DNA from: Limnephilus marmoratus
Lineage: Eukaryota > Arthropoda > Insecta > Trichoptera > Limnephilidae
Assembly: GCA_917880885.1 (NCBI GenBank)
Contig: OU862918.1
Coordinates: forward strand, 28,667,988-28,731,987
Length of the DNA stretch: 64,000 nucleotides
Reading direction: 5' to 3'
The position numbers and the translations under genes are program-made. This document shows, one piece after another, positions 34,301 through 49,300 of this stretch (its first letter is position 1; the number at the start of each line of letters is the position of its first letter). The notes under the pieces are model-generated. The model made no database searches, was not told the DNA's origin, and saw only the letters and a program-made list of their open reading frames with translations.

Positions 34301-37300
34301 AAAAAAGGCTTCCACAACATTCGAGAGTGTTCTGGAATGTTCCACAATAATGTGGGATGTTCCCGAACGTTCCAGACTATTCCTGAACATTCCAGAATGC
34401 TTTGGGATGTTCTGGAATGTTGTGGAATGCTCTCAAATGTTTTGAACTATTCTAGAAATTTCTAGAGTCCCGAGCATTACCGTTTTTAACATATTTCACT
34501 CAAGAAAGTGTTATCCTGTTTTTTTTTTGGAATAAATAAGTGCGTTGGTAATTATTATATCGGCTTTTGAAGTATCCTTCATTCTTGATATGGTAGCATT
34601 AAAAAAAAGTGTTACTGCGAAATACCAACAGACTTATTCGATTTGAAGGAAACATGTGAAAAGGAATCGAGAAATGCGTGTGACTTAAGGAAAAAACCAT
34701 CTTTAACGTAGTAGTGCACATCATACTCAAAAGCTAATGAGTTAAACTCTAAACCAGGATTAAGCTGGTGATAAAAAACAGGGCCTTAGTCACAAAGTAG
34801 GAAAATAACAAATTTTTGTAAAAGGTTAATTAAATAAAAGCTAATCCAATTTTATGATTCAAAGAACACAGAAACATTTAAGGCTGTAAATATTTATTGG
34901 CAAGTAACTGACTCTTGGTGTATTTTCATCTCTATAGTTCCACGGAGGCTGCCAGTGTGCCCAGCGGTTACCCTCATTCCTCTGCAAGAAAATATCTTAC
35001 ACATACACACTATTTATTTTCCACTGGACCAACACAAGTAAAAATAAAAATACATAAAATATATAACCAAGTAAAAAATACAAAGGTAAAATTAGATTTG
35101 TTTGTTGTTGAAGCTTCTATTATCGGCACAATAATAGATCTAAAAAACATTCAAATTTCAACATCTCAAAAATTGTATCTGTGGTTTGGTGACTTTCTCT
35201 GAATGGGTATAGTACACGCCAAACTTAAATGCCGACCTGAACTTGCACAATTCATTCTCGCGCAGTTACAGTCTTTACAATGACTAGGCGAAAGAGAAAG
35301 ATGCATAAAATATATGTGCGACAGAGAAAGGCATGGGACTGTCTTTCTCTCATCCCATGCACACCGCATTTTGCTTTTTGGACCTCAAACTCGCCTATTG
35401 CGAAGATTTCTGCATCAACGTCAGGTCGGCATTAGAGTATGGCATTTACTATAATAATTTTTTTAATAATTACTATAATAAATACGTACATCGTGCATGC
35501 CCCAAGAAAAGAAAAATAAATTAACGTTTTATGTAAATTTAAGGGGAATTAATATTTCTTTCATGTTTTCTTGAGGAAAGCACAGTTTTTTAACCTCAAT
35601 GGACTATGTACTGATTTATCAAACATAAGGCTGGGGTTAGACTCGTAATTAAAATTTACGGATCACAAAAGATTTTTACAGGTCACTCACAGGAGCGTTT
35701 ACATATGCATCCGACTTGTGGTAATTAATGATCACGGAAGTTGTTCGGAAGTTCGACCTGTGTAAATGCTCATGCGACCGTTTACATCTGTAAATTTATT
35801 TGCCGTAAGATGGCTTCATGTCAACAACGACCTGCTACTATCAAATTTACGCGATTTTGTCAATAGAGACGAAAAGGCCTCAATAAAGTGTTGAAATAGA
35901 TTTTGGCTTTAATTAAACAATTCTCCACGGGCTTCTATGGCGTCAAAGGCGGCAATTAATTTCATTTTACCCGAATGACAGCTACCTGACATCTGCTGAC
36001 GGCAACCGACTTCGAATTCAAAATTTTAAATACGTAAATGTTAAAAATAAAAACAATAAGATTGGAAAGGATTGGACCGATAATTGAATAGAAGGATGTT
36101 CATTTTCCAGAAAACTTAAATAAGTGGAAATAAATACTAGTTTTGTATGAAAAAAATCCTATGAAAACAATTGTCTTTTAATTTTGACATTTCGCAACGG
36201 TGCGCAGCGCATTTCGGAACTATTTCTTGCGGAAAGTCTCTTAGCTTATCAAACTGATTTTATAAGCTGTAAGGCTGGAAATTCGCGCAGGCGCGATTAG
36301 ACCTGTCAAAAAACTTCCGAAAGAATAAGCTCTATAACTTGCTATAAATTACGTTAAGTGACTTTTGGTGTCGTTTACTTTGGTAATTTGGCCATAAATT
36401 GTTTACAAGAGCAATTTACAGGAAAAAACTTACGAGTCTAATCCCAGCTTAAGAAAAAAACTTGTAAAATTTAAAAATTTTGATACTGAGATGCAAAATT
36501 GATTTTTTTTCATCTTTGCAAAATGTAAATATGAAAAACGCTAACTTTTTTCACATAAAAATATAAACTTCAGCAATTTTCCGTGAAATTCCCTCATCAT
36601 GTACATATTTTAACAACCTTCATTTCTTGTTTCGGTTAATCCATTTCTGCTTAACATTGGTTTTCTATTTCCTTGCATCAATCTTTTTTTTAAATTAATT
36701 AAGTTGATAACTGAATTTGATAAAAAAAAAACTCCAACGACTGCCACTGTAAAACTCTGATTAAGAACATTATTTATTGTAAAACTCGATTACATATTAA
36801 TAATAAATGGATGCCTTTATAGATAGCATTAATAACAAGTCTTAAAATAAAACAGAGCCATTTTTATGACTGATTATATTGGTATAAGTATGAAGCAACC
36901 TATTGACCCAAATGAGTCGAATTGATAGGTGTATTGCAAAAAATGTCTGTGTGTATTGTAAGGTCAAATGTTGAACATCACAAAATATAACGATGACTGG
37001 GCAGTCACCCTCTGAGAGGAAACATTAAGATATTCATAAGATAATTAAAATGTAAAATCAATTATTTAACACCTCCGCAACATAAGCAGATATATGCGTT
37101 AAAAATACGACAGCAGTCAAGTACAATAAGCGTTTTTACACGTCAGCGCGTGTGTCTCCATAGAAACCGTTATAACTCCGTTATTGTTTTAGTTACATCC
37201 CTAAAATAAAAAGTGAAAGGTCGATAGTGAATCATGCTACACATCTCTATTCAAGTTGTCCATAGAAATACATAAAAATAACATTCTGTCAGACGCGCAA

Positions 37301-40300
37301 TCTGATACATAATTTATCCTGCCAAATTTCCTACGGGCACCCGACATTGTTAATTTTTATTAAATATGGTAATTTTTTGGGATTGGTGTCCATGGCTATT
37401 ACGAATAATTTTTAGAAAAAAACTTTAGATTCGCCTTAATCACTATAAAAGGAAACTTTTTGTATCACGGCTGGCGGAAAATAATGCATTTTAATTTTCA
37501 ATGTCGTTAAATAAAATTTCACTTCGCGAATCGACACTACGACAGCCCGCCCGCTGCCGCCCGCCATTTGTCACATACACAAGCCCACTACACAAACCCT
37601 GCGTAGCCAAACAAACCATTCAAAAACGTAGGCTGTTTTTTAAAGTAAAGATAACATACACAAGCCCGCTACACAAACCCTGCGTAGCCAAACAAACCAT
37701 TCAAAAACGTATTTTAACAGCGACAAAATGGCGGGCGGGCTGTCATAGTTTCGGTTCGCGAAGTGAAATTTTATTTAACGACATTGAAAATTAAAATGCA
37801 TTATTTTCCGCCAGCCGTGATGCAATAAGTTTCCTTTTATAGTGATTAAGGCGAAACAAAAGTTTTTTTCTAAAAATTATTCGTAATAACAATGGACACC
37901 AATCCCAAAAATTTACCTTAAATATTTTTATATGAAATGATAGAAAAGTGAGGTGACAAAAGTGTTTATTACACATTTATACAACAATAGAATAAGTGTT
38001 GTTGTTTATATAATCTGTGATTTTAGTACCGTTTTCACATAAAAACATCACGTGAGTCATTTTCACATTTTTTTAATGTTTGCATTCTAAATTTTAATAT
38101 TTACAAATATTAATAATTATTTGTAATATAATAATTCGAAAGCTTATTTTGTAACCTGTCTAAAACAGTTTTTACTATTTGGCTACGTTCAGAAATGTTT
38201 CATTTATAGAGCTTTATTTGTGAAGCGGTAATAATACAAAGTTTTCGTAAAATGTCATTTCGTTAAAGACATTAAAAGTGCATATTGGCGATTTTCTGAG
38301 GGGTTAACTTAAAATCATTATTTATATAAATATACAAACAAATAGATTGTTCACTTATTGATATTTGGTCGGTATACAGGGTGTAACAGCATGTACCTGA
38401 AGGATTTTAACAAGCTATTTCTTAGCATATTTGGAGTAAAGAAAGAGTAAAATTGTAAATATCATTTTGATGTCTGAAGATATTTTTTTTCTACAAAAAA
38501 TAATAAAAATATTTTTCCTTCACACGTCCCGGTCACTAAGTATTGATAGCCCATATATTGATATTGGTATTGATAGTCATTGTAGCAAAGCGGGTCGAGT
38601 AATAAGTATTCCGTCTCGTTCCTTGTAATGGAAAAAAATTTCACTTGGACAGTAAAATGATTTATACTTTTTTTACTCCAAATATGCCCAGATGAGCTAT
38701 TCTATATCTTTTGTGGGAACGAGATAGTTCTCGGCCAAGATCTGCTGTCAGATTTGTGTGATTTTTTGTGGCTGTTATTTGCTTTTTCTATGGGCCGATG
38801 TCAGAATTTCCTGTGAGCTGTCACATATTTTAGTTTAGGTCGTCTTAAACACGAATTCATGCAAATATGCGTAATTATTTATTCATTTAACAGCATTATT
38901 AATCACGTAAATCTGACAAGAGATCTCGCCCGTTATCCATCTCGATATAGATGGGCGGTTATCGGGAGAGATCTAAGTTAGGTGACAAAATTGTTTATTA
39001 TACATTCATACGATAGAATAAGTGTTTTTTTTTACATAATCTATGATTTTAGAACCGTTTTCACATTCAAACATCATGTGAGTCATTTTTACATTTTTTT
39101 TATGTTTGCATTCTAAATTGTAATATTTACAAATGTTAATATTTATTTCTAATAATACAATTTGAAAGCTTATTTAATAACCTTTCTACAACAGTTTTTA
39201 GTATTCGGCTAAGTTCAGAAATGCTTAATTTATTGAGCTTTAATTGCGAAGCGGAAATAACACAAAGTTTTTATAAATCTGACAGTTCATTCGACAATAC
39301 GCATAATTTAGGCTGGTCCTCACAGTAACAAACGTAATAAAGTCTGACATTGTCTGATTTAGACTATATTATGACAAGGATTAGACGAAAAACATGCGCA
39401 AGACAACAGTACTGATTTTAAGAAATATAATCATAGTATAAAAAAGAATCCAAGAAATACAATATGGGCATGTTTCATGATCCAAAAGACTTTTTTTTTG
39501 CTTAAATCAAATACAGAAATTCATTTCATTTTATTAATAGGAATTTTTATTTAATCAGATGAATTGATGATATACAACATCAGGCAGTATAAGAGACAGA
39601 CCGCCCCAAGGTGTAAATCAGTGACGATATCAATTTTCATTTAAATTAAAACATTAACATGTTGCGAAAAAAAAATTTAAATGCTGGAAAAATTAAAACT
39701 TTTGTACAAATTGAGATAAGTAGTGAATGTAAAGAAAAACTACATATTTGAAGCATTTTCATAAATGCACCAAGTCCTGACTAGCGATTCCATATTTTTT
39801 GTGGGATCATTATTGGATAACGGATGTATTTCCCGTCAGATTTGTGAGATTTTTAAATATTTACTGTCACATTTGATCGATTTAAAAACAAATTCCCGTA
39901 AGTACTCATGATTATTTATTAATTTAACGTACGTTGACAAAGAAAAAGCAAATAGCAGCAATAAAAATCACACAAATCTGACAGTAGATTAAGTCCGCTA
40001 TCTGATAACGATCTCACAAAAAGTACGGAATCGCTAGGCTGGTTGTGAAGGAAGCATTAGGCACTTGGATATCGATTTTATTTTGTATCAAAAGTTACAA
40101 ATCTTGTAAGTTGACCAAAGAAGTACAGCCGAATGCACGCCCACCCTTCCTAACTTTTCTAAGTATAGGCCACTTCTTTTGGGTAGCCCCTTCCTTCTTC
40201 TTAGAGGTTGCCACCTATCATAATCACTCACTTGTAGGCTACTTGTAGGCTGCCTGTAAGCCGCTGCCCCAAGGCCGTGGCCTGTACGGCTTATTGACAA

Positions 40301-43300
40301 ATCCAGGGCTGCTTCCTAACCAAAATTCGTTTATTGAAACACGTTTTTATCGACTTTAGACCAGAATTTGTCCCAATTAAAGGGGATGGTGTCCCACGCA
40401 TAACCAAAGTAAATTAGTATTAGTTTCTTTATTTGGTTTCTGTTCCTTGGGTTTTGGCCCAAATAACCGGCCGTTCCGATGTACCAATTAAGCAGAATCG
40501 ATTCTATTAAATAAACACAAAAACAAAAAAGTTAAGTCATTTTTGCTACATCAACAAATTCACAACGACTTTGCACAAAAAGTAATTCAGTTGCTGTGGT
40601 CTGTTTCTGTCAAAATAACATAAGATGAGAAGTACAACGAAATAATTGTGAGCAAATTGGTATTAGAGTGTGATCTTTGCCCAACATTTTACCATTTCCT
40701 TAAAGTTGGGCTCCATTGCCTTTGAAAATTTCTTCCAAAGTAATGGCAGGTTCAGACGGGTGTAGTGTAATGCTTATTGTAATAACACCTCACAATGTCA
40801 CCGCGAAACCTATTGTTGTTTGAGTTGATCATACATTGCGTTACACATTACGCATGTCTGGACCAGACACGTCAGCAAGGAGAATAATCAGATTTAGACG
40901 GCTATTGGTTTGATGCTTACTTGTGAGAATTCTTCCGAATCGTCTAGATTGGTCATATCTATGACATTGGGGTCTTCGACGGAGTTGGAGGGTCTCCGGG
41001 TGCTGCCAGTCCTGGCGGGCGGAGGTCCGCGGGACGGATCCGTGTCTTCTAATTGCTCTATGAAACCTCCAGAACAAAATGGACAGGTGTAATCCTGAAA
41101 TTGAGACAAAACTGACATTAAATATAGATTTACACTACACTTATTTCCATACCGACCCCCATATGGAAACCATATTATAGTTGTCATCAGAAGAAATAAT
41201 ACTTTGGGACGGTACTTAATCGGAAGAAAATGGCAACATCTCTAATCTTGGGGGATGGATCAAAATGACCTGCCATGTTTTAAATTGCTATTGGTTTTAT
41301 AACTACGCGTGTGACGTTGCCGCTCTTCTCAGTAGCTGAAGGGGTTGCGGGGATGCTGCCCTAGGTAAAAACCAGAGTCTACAAGTGGTTTTCACGTTTT
41401 AAAAATGGAGAAATGTTAATTGAAGACCAACCCCGTTCAGGACGCCCCTCAATGTCAAAAACTGACGAAAATATCGACAAAATCAATACCCTCGTTCGTG
41501 AAGACCGTCGCCGAACCATTGATCAACACTGAGATGTCTGGAATGTCATGGAGTTCAATTCAGAGGAATTTAACCGAAGACTTGCCCATGAGAAGGGTTG
41601 CAGTCAAATTTGTCCCTCGCCTTCTCACAGACGAGCAAAGGGAGCGTCGACTTCAGGCATGTTTTGAGCTTCAAAATCTGCTCGAAGAGGGCCCTGAATT
41701 TTTTTCCAAGGTGATCTAGCCCTCTGTGACTTCTTTTTGTTCCCCACATTGAAAAGACACACGAAAGGAAAGCGTTTTGCCACTGTGGAGGAGGTAAAAC
41801 GAAAATCGCTGGAAGGCCTAAAGGAAATCCCGATAAGTGAAATTAAAAAATGTTTTAAACAATGAAAGAAGTGTTTGGAGAAGTGCATTATGGTCAATAG
41901 AGAATACTTCGAAGGTGATCAAAATTTTATGTAAAAATATTGAGATATAAAGAAGTTATGGCGAAATTATAAGCAAAATTTTCTATTTTTTCCATAAATG
42001 TAATGAAATACCCGATATTGAATAATGGGTCGTGATGACCCAACCCCCACATCCTTGTAACAAATTTCCACCCCCATGATGCCGGGTTAATGAAAAGTAA
42101 CGCATGTTCATAATCAGTAATAAACATGGTCTAGTCGTCCTATTTTAGTATTTTTAGCAATACTTCTATTTTGACATGATGAAAAGCAGTGTCCAAATAG
42201 AATATAATCATACTATTTTTCATTCGATACAATATGGAAAGATGATCTGCAAGCGCCCATAACTCGGTAATCATGTTTCAGTAATAACAACAACAAAAAA
42301 ACTTTCAAGAGAAATCTGATCACAAATGAATTTATCATTGAAGATTAAATACTAATAAACGAAAATATGAAAAGAACAAGAGACAGAAAAATAAAAAGCT
42401 AACAGTCAAAAAGGTAACCAACTCTTATTTTTAAGTCATTTTTGTCAATCTCATATTTCAAATTCAGAATTAACAATATTTCGACTAATTTTTTCCCATA
42501 TTTTTGGCAAATACCTTTTTAAATGAAAACAAATGTTCGAAGAACTGGTTTGTAAACATATCTGATTTTATTTATATGGGACACCTATTGACATTTTTCT
42601 AAAAGTCTAAATAAATATTCAATTTTTTATTAGAATAACTCTCTTTTACAACAACTTTTAAAGGTTATTCCCATCAATATATTATCATCGAAGATGAAAT
42701 AATTTACTTAAATTTTTTTTTTAAGTATTTGTTTGGGTTACTCTGATGGACTTTTTTGTTTAACAATGTTCCCTATGTCCATTATACTAGATTTCAGCAT
42801 GGTCTATGCTGATATATATCGGCAGTCTGGAGGCTTAAAAATGGTAATAATTTATTTATGTATGTATGTTCTTTACAGCATCTAAAGAGGTAATTTTGTA
42901 AGCCCTGTTAAATTTTACAATTCATCAGTTATTTATTTATTTATTGTTTGTTTGTAAATATTACATAATACAATATAATGAACTTAAATGTCCAACTAGG
43001 TAAATGCCCGTTTTAGGACATTCCATATAGAATTCATAGAATTCAAACCAATAATACTTCTTCCATTTTTCACTAAATTAGCTGTACAAAAGCGAAGAGG
43101 GTATATACGAGGGCCGTCGACAAAATAAGGTCTCCAAGGTGCTGCGGTCGCGAGGAACAATTTTACGCGCGACCTGGCAACACTGACATGTAGCCCCAAG
43201 GCAACTCCCCACCACGCTGCATGTTTGCATGTCTGTTTTTAAATTCTCTGGACCATTTGAGCACGTTTTTCGCGCTCATACACTATTTTCCATAAACTTT

Positions 43301-46300
43301 ATGTAGCCGAGAATGAAAGTCCACCGGGGTTTGTTCTTTGCATATAAAAAACGAATTACAGAGCGTAATTCATACCTGGCAGGTGCAGTGAGTGGAAGCT
43401 CCACTGCCAATGGTTGCCACGCCGAGACTAAGCGACGCAGAGAGGACAGCTTGGTGGGGATTTGGCGTGGGGGAACCAGGGAACCTTTATTGGATAACCA
43501 ACACCTCTGCCATAGGTCACCCCAAGTGGTTCGCTACGTTTGGTGATTTAGCAGGGGTGCCCGGGTTCATGGGGTGAGGTTTGTCTAGGTCTTGGAGGCG
43601 GATGACCAGGATACACTGAACCCCAGATTCCTACCCACCCCTTAAACCCTTTTCCTTACCAGAACTCTCTTCTCCTTCCTTTCCCTAAAAAAACCCCTCC
43701 ACACAGCATCACCAAAGATGACATAGGCCCCGAGGGAAATTATTTTCCTCAGGGCCTCCTGTGTGAAGCTCATGTAAAAAAAAAAAAAAGGCTACATTCC
43801 AGTGTTGCTGGATGACGCGTATCGTTCGTTCCTCGTCATCGCGGCACCTTAGAGGCCTTATTTTACGGATAGCCCTCGTACTTGCAGTTTTTGGGTTTGA
43901 TGAATACTTTTTTTTTTATTATTTTACTCGTTGAATGCCGGGAACAACACGGAAATTTCACGACCTTGAATTTGAATTGAATGTTTTGTGGATTAATTTT
44001 GAGCTATTGTATATTTTATTGACTGAAACATGTTCACAACACAATAAACTATATACCAAAATAACATTATTTGCGTTAATTACGTAAATTGATAGGTTTT
44101 ACGATGTTTTAGTCGAGTAAGACGCATAAATTATGACGCGGCAGAAATGACATTTCGTGTCCAGCGATTCTGACACTGTCCTTGAGAAATTTTGTACATA
44201 GAAAGGTCAAAATCGTAGATAAAGGAATTTTTCCCGAGCATGCGCAAGAACTGCGCACATTCCCGCGCTCCGTTAAATTATTAATATAAATTATTTGGAG
44301 TGACCAGGCGCATTGCGGTTTTCTCTATGGTAAAGGGCGATAATAGAGCAAGCGATTCTGACCGTGTTCTTCACACACTTTCTTTATACATAAGGGTCAA
44401 AATCACGTGTAAAGTCTCATGACACACCGGTGATACCATGGCACTCAAGCGGTTAAAAGAAAGACAAAAGACGGGTTAGAAATAACCCAACAATATTTTA
44501 AAATCTCCTACTACTACCAAAATAAGCGGAAAAAGTTGCTTGTGTTCTGATGGTGGACTTAGCCAGCTGAGGAATCGAACACGCGACACCTGTGTGGGAC
44601 CCAAACGTGATGCCAACTCAGCCACTGACCGGTCAATTTTTATATTATAATTAACAATTTTAAAGTGTAATCGATATTGGCCATTGATCTCTTCAATACT
44701 AATTAATCATTATCTTCTAACCACTCAAGTGATATCTACCCAATTTGGGTAAGTGGTTCTTATGAATTAAAATTAATTATAAATTGAATGACATTTAATT
44801 TTTTTTTAAAACATATGGAATAAACGGTAAAATCAAGGTGAAAACTATGCCTTTAAATCGCAGTAAGCAGTTCAAATTTGGAGTTATGATGTTTGTAATG
44901 AGCGTAGCTGAATCAAAAACTCAACACTCTGAAACCTCTATCGCTTGAGTGGTGAATCGATCTGTAAACTGTAAATATGTCATCAATAATCATTTTAGAT
45001 TATGACCACAAATATCATAATGCACGGAGAAGCATAAGAAATGGTTTCACTGTATTGTAAATTTACAAAGCTCTCTCTAGTAATACCACAACTTTTATCT
45101 TATCTACTGTTTCAGAAAAAACTTTTAACCCGTCTAATCACAGGAGACCCAAGTTGTCCCAAAACATCATATGCCGTTATAATAACAGGAGACCCAGATT
45201 GTCCCAGAGCGACAGTGCATTATTAAAAGTTAGATATCTCTCTTCCTGTCATGCGAATATTTGTGATTTCTTTTATGTTAGAAACGGAATGAAATAATGC
45301 TTCTCATTGTCTTAGAATTATATGAGCTAGGTTTTTCAGATATTTTACAAACCCGATCAAAAGTGACGGTTTAATTTTTCGCCAATTTGTGACGTATCAC
45401 ACATTTAATTTTAAAATAAAATTGTATGAAAGTGATAAAAAGTGAGGTGACAGTTTTATTACAAATTTTATTTAGAAAAGAAGTCTGTATTTTAAATTTT
45501 AAGTTTATTCTATTTTAATAGGCCACTTGCATCACATTTTTTTAAATTTTTTTCCGGTTTAGGCAAATATTCTAAGACATTCGGTATTTTTTTTTTTTTT
45601 TTAATCGTATTTTTGAAACCCTGGGGATTTTTTGAAAATTTCAAACCGAAAAATCAGACCATTTTTTATAAACCGGAAAGACGGGACATAATTTTATAGG
45701 TGTGAAAAAACGATAATTACATAGCCGAAAATCATTTTAAAAAAAAAAAAACGTTTTCCACACGAATGGCACAGGAGAATAACGAGGCATACCAAAAATA
45801 TTACATCTCATAAATATTTTTTTCCTTGATCCATCTTAGTGATCATAAATCATCATAATGTACAGCGTCTATATTACTAAATTCAATGTAATATACTTGA
45901 ACTTGTAAATTGTAATAATAATAAGAATATTATAAAATTTTATTTTGTTAAAATCAGCACCATAATCATTATACCTCTAAAACATGTACCGACATCATCT
46001 TCACGTTCTGAAGAGAACCCCGTACCCATTAATTGTACGGGGTTCTCTTCAGAACATCTGTCAAAAAATCAAACCAAATGATAGGTTCGCAGAGAACAAA
46101 CAATAAATCTAGTGAACGAATTCAAAAATTCGCCTGAAATCAAAGTGATGCCATATAAAAAAATAAATCAGTGTGGAATTTTATCAAATTAATAGTAACA
46201 TTTTCGGCGACGGGACATTTTCATGTAGTGACGTCACGAGCTCAAATAATGGATTTATTTATTTAAAAATAAAAAAAACTGTACGTTTCTAAAAATTTTT

Positions 46301-49300
46301 ACTAACATTTTCGTAATCTTAGTAAAAAAACTCTATCCACACGATTTTTTCCAAGTCGTTATGAAGTCCATGCAAGTGGCCTATTACTTTAATTCAAATA
46401 TTCGCAGGTATGCATTTTTTAGCCAATTTAAATTTCCAATATTAAAATTTTAATATTTAGAAACAAAAATGTTGATTTTTAATAAACACACCGGAAAGAT
46501 TATTTTATCTAGATTTTAGAACAATTTTTGTTTTTGCAAAAGCGTTAAAAAAAACCAATAAATAGGAGCATTTAAAATGCATGGGAAGAATCAGGAATTT
46601 TGCGCGCCAACCTTGATAGGCAAAATTTGACAGAAAATTATTTTCTTATTATTCGAAGGGTTAAAAGCATTGTGACTTTTCTCTCTTATGAAATTTTCAA
46701 AATGATTGCCGAACCTAACTGATGTCAGGACTCTTCAAATAAGGTATTTATTGTTCTATATGTGGTCCTGAGATAAAATAAAGACAAAACAAAGCTGCTG
46801 ACTGTAAGCCGAACGCAACATCAGATGAGAGTTGAGATGTCAGGAGTTCCACTAAAGAACACCAAGGAGTTTGTATACCTCAGGAGCAAAATAACATGGG
46901 ACGGTTGGTCTAAGAGCGAGGTCGACAGCCGTATACACCAGGCTAGGCTTGCATTCAATAAAAGGTCGAAAATAATAGAATCGAATAATATAGACCTAAA
47001 ACTGAGAATACTCCTCAACAAGACCTATGTATGGAGCATCTTGATGTACGGCTGCGAAACATGGTGCCTATCCAAAAGAGATAAACGGAGACTAGAGGCT
47101 TTTGAGATGTGGTCCTATAGAGGACTATTAGGAATTTCCTGGAGGGACCACATTACAAATGAGGAGGTTCTCCAAAGAATCGAAGGAGGAAGGCACCTGC
47201 TCAGGACCTTGTCCGAAAGGTGTGCAAGATGGATCGGCCATGTAATACTACAAGAAGGCCTCTTGCATGCCATAATGGAGGGTATGACCGAGGGGACAAA
47301 CTCTAAGGGACGCCCATGCCGAGAGTACCTGGAGGACCTGCTACGTGCGCTGCTCATCATATGCAGACTTCAAAAGAGCCGCACAAGACAGGGAAGAATG
47401 GAAGAGAAGAATAGAGGAAATTGCTGCAAACCAATCCCAGGATTGAAACCAGAGAGAGATGTGGTCCTCAAACTACCAAAAGTTGGATATCCCTGATCAA
47501 AATCATTTCTGAAAAACAGCTTGAAAATATCTATTGATTTTTATCTGTTGTGGGAATCCATATCAACTTTGAAAACTTTACCATCCTGCAAGAAATGCAT
47601 AGCGACAGAATGGGCAATATTTTCCTTATCAAACAAGTAAATAATCTTTCCACGTCAAATTCTTATCTCACAAACACAACATTCGAAGTAAAATGATTCT
47701 AGGCATAATGATTGCAATCATTGCCCTTTATACAACATGTCCGGAAACTCGTAGTACAAGCGGGAAACTGGTGAATCTACATCACGTAGAGAACCCAAAA
47801 AACTTATTTTTTTCGATCTAAGCATTTCGATTTTAATATTAATTTTTTTCTATTTTTCCATTTTTTCGGCAATAAAGGGTTAAAAAAAATTTTGAGCCCG
47901 GTTTACCCTTCGTTGCATTTTATAAGACATTACACAGCTGAAATCAACCCCCTAGTGAAATTTTTTTTCAAATTTAACCTAAAAAATTCCAACTTCGGAC
48001 CCGATTTACTCGAAAACGAAAGCTCAAATCAAAAAAAGTTAAACCACAAAATCGACTTCAAATGTGATGTGGATTCTCCAGTTTCCCGCTTGTACTACGA
48101 GTTTCCGGACACCTTGTATATTAACCTGTAAATAAAAACAATTTTTTGTTAAAGGCAACAAGTAGACAACAGGCGCGGCCCCTCCATACATATTTTGATG
48201 CTGCACTTCCCTTCCTTTTCAGGCGTATAATAAATATAATAATAATTATTTATTTTGAATTAAAAAAAAAGCTTTAGGTTTATTTTTTTCTGAATAGATA
48301 CTGCAATTTAACAACACTGACCCAATCTCAGAGGCCAAAAACAACAAAATGCGACACGTGGACCGGGCCGAAATACATATAATACCATTCTCAACGCTCG
48401 TGTGTCGAATGTCGCTTAAAAGCACCAACACTAGCAGCAATGGATTCTCTGCTTCATTCCGTATCCAAGAAGTTAGAAAGAGTTTGAAATTCGCACTTGC
48501 ACATTTAGTTCTGCCTGCCTAGTTTTGTCTGAGGCCGAATATGCATTCGATAGGAGCATCCAACACACAGAAAACGTTATGCTATTCTGTGCACTGTGCA
48601 ATGGCACCAAAATGCGTGGATTAGCGTATGTATTAGAGATTTGTTCACACTACCATTTTGACTTGAAGGTTTGAATAACTGAAACCGATTGACACGTTGA
48701 ATATCTTTTGTATATCTATTTTAGAACTGTAATAATTGATGTAAAGAATAAAGGATTTATAGAGCTAATTTAACATACTATTTTTGTCAGTAATCGCATA
48801 TTGTTCCTGGGCTAATCTATAGATTTTTATTTTCGATATTAGGTATATACTTCAGCATCCCTTATGCAAAAAGTCTTCGACCGCCACTGGTAGACAATAC
48901 TATACTTGATAAAGTGACACTGTTATATTTATCTTTTTCTAACCTAGCAGAGGTAATTGAAGACAAAATGAATAGACACAGCAAATGCAGTGCTTTCCAC
49001 CGTGCACAGGCATGATTCTTCAACACTGCAATTGCAGGAATCTGGCCCCCAGGCAGTAGCGTAGCGAGGGGGGGGCGGACCGCCCCGGGTGCCACCTGAC
49101 GAGGGGGTGACACTACACCTGACCGTTAAAAAATTATGAAGGATATTGTCGCAAAAATATTGAATACGGTGTTATTTATATTTAGACCCAGTAGAAGAAA
49201 GCGCATTACAGCCGCTAACAAAACTTACTTCGCGTTGCTGCCAGTGTTCAAATCCCGAAACGTCCATAGGAAAACCGAAATAACCTTATATAAAACAATT

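Noticed and set aside
34885..34995. Minus-strand stretch with acceptor TTTTCTTGCAG and an open frame starting RNEGNRWAHWQPPWNYRD
   Set aside because: No donor in a phase that fits between ligase exons 2 and 3, no resemblance to RNF115/126 proteins, and the CDS is already in frame without it.
46005..46055. microRNA precursor
   Set aside because: A 21-bp perfect stem with a 9-nt loop is shorter and more perfect than animal pre-miRNAs, which are about 60-80 nt with bulges; kept only as an unexplained hairpin.
46229..46236. Second TGACGTCA site
   Set aside because: It lies deep in intron 1 with no start codon, CpG patch or exon nearby; treated as chance.
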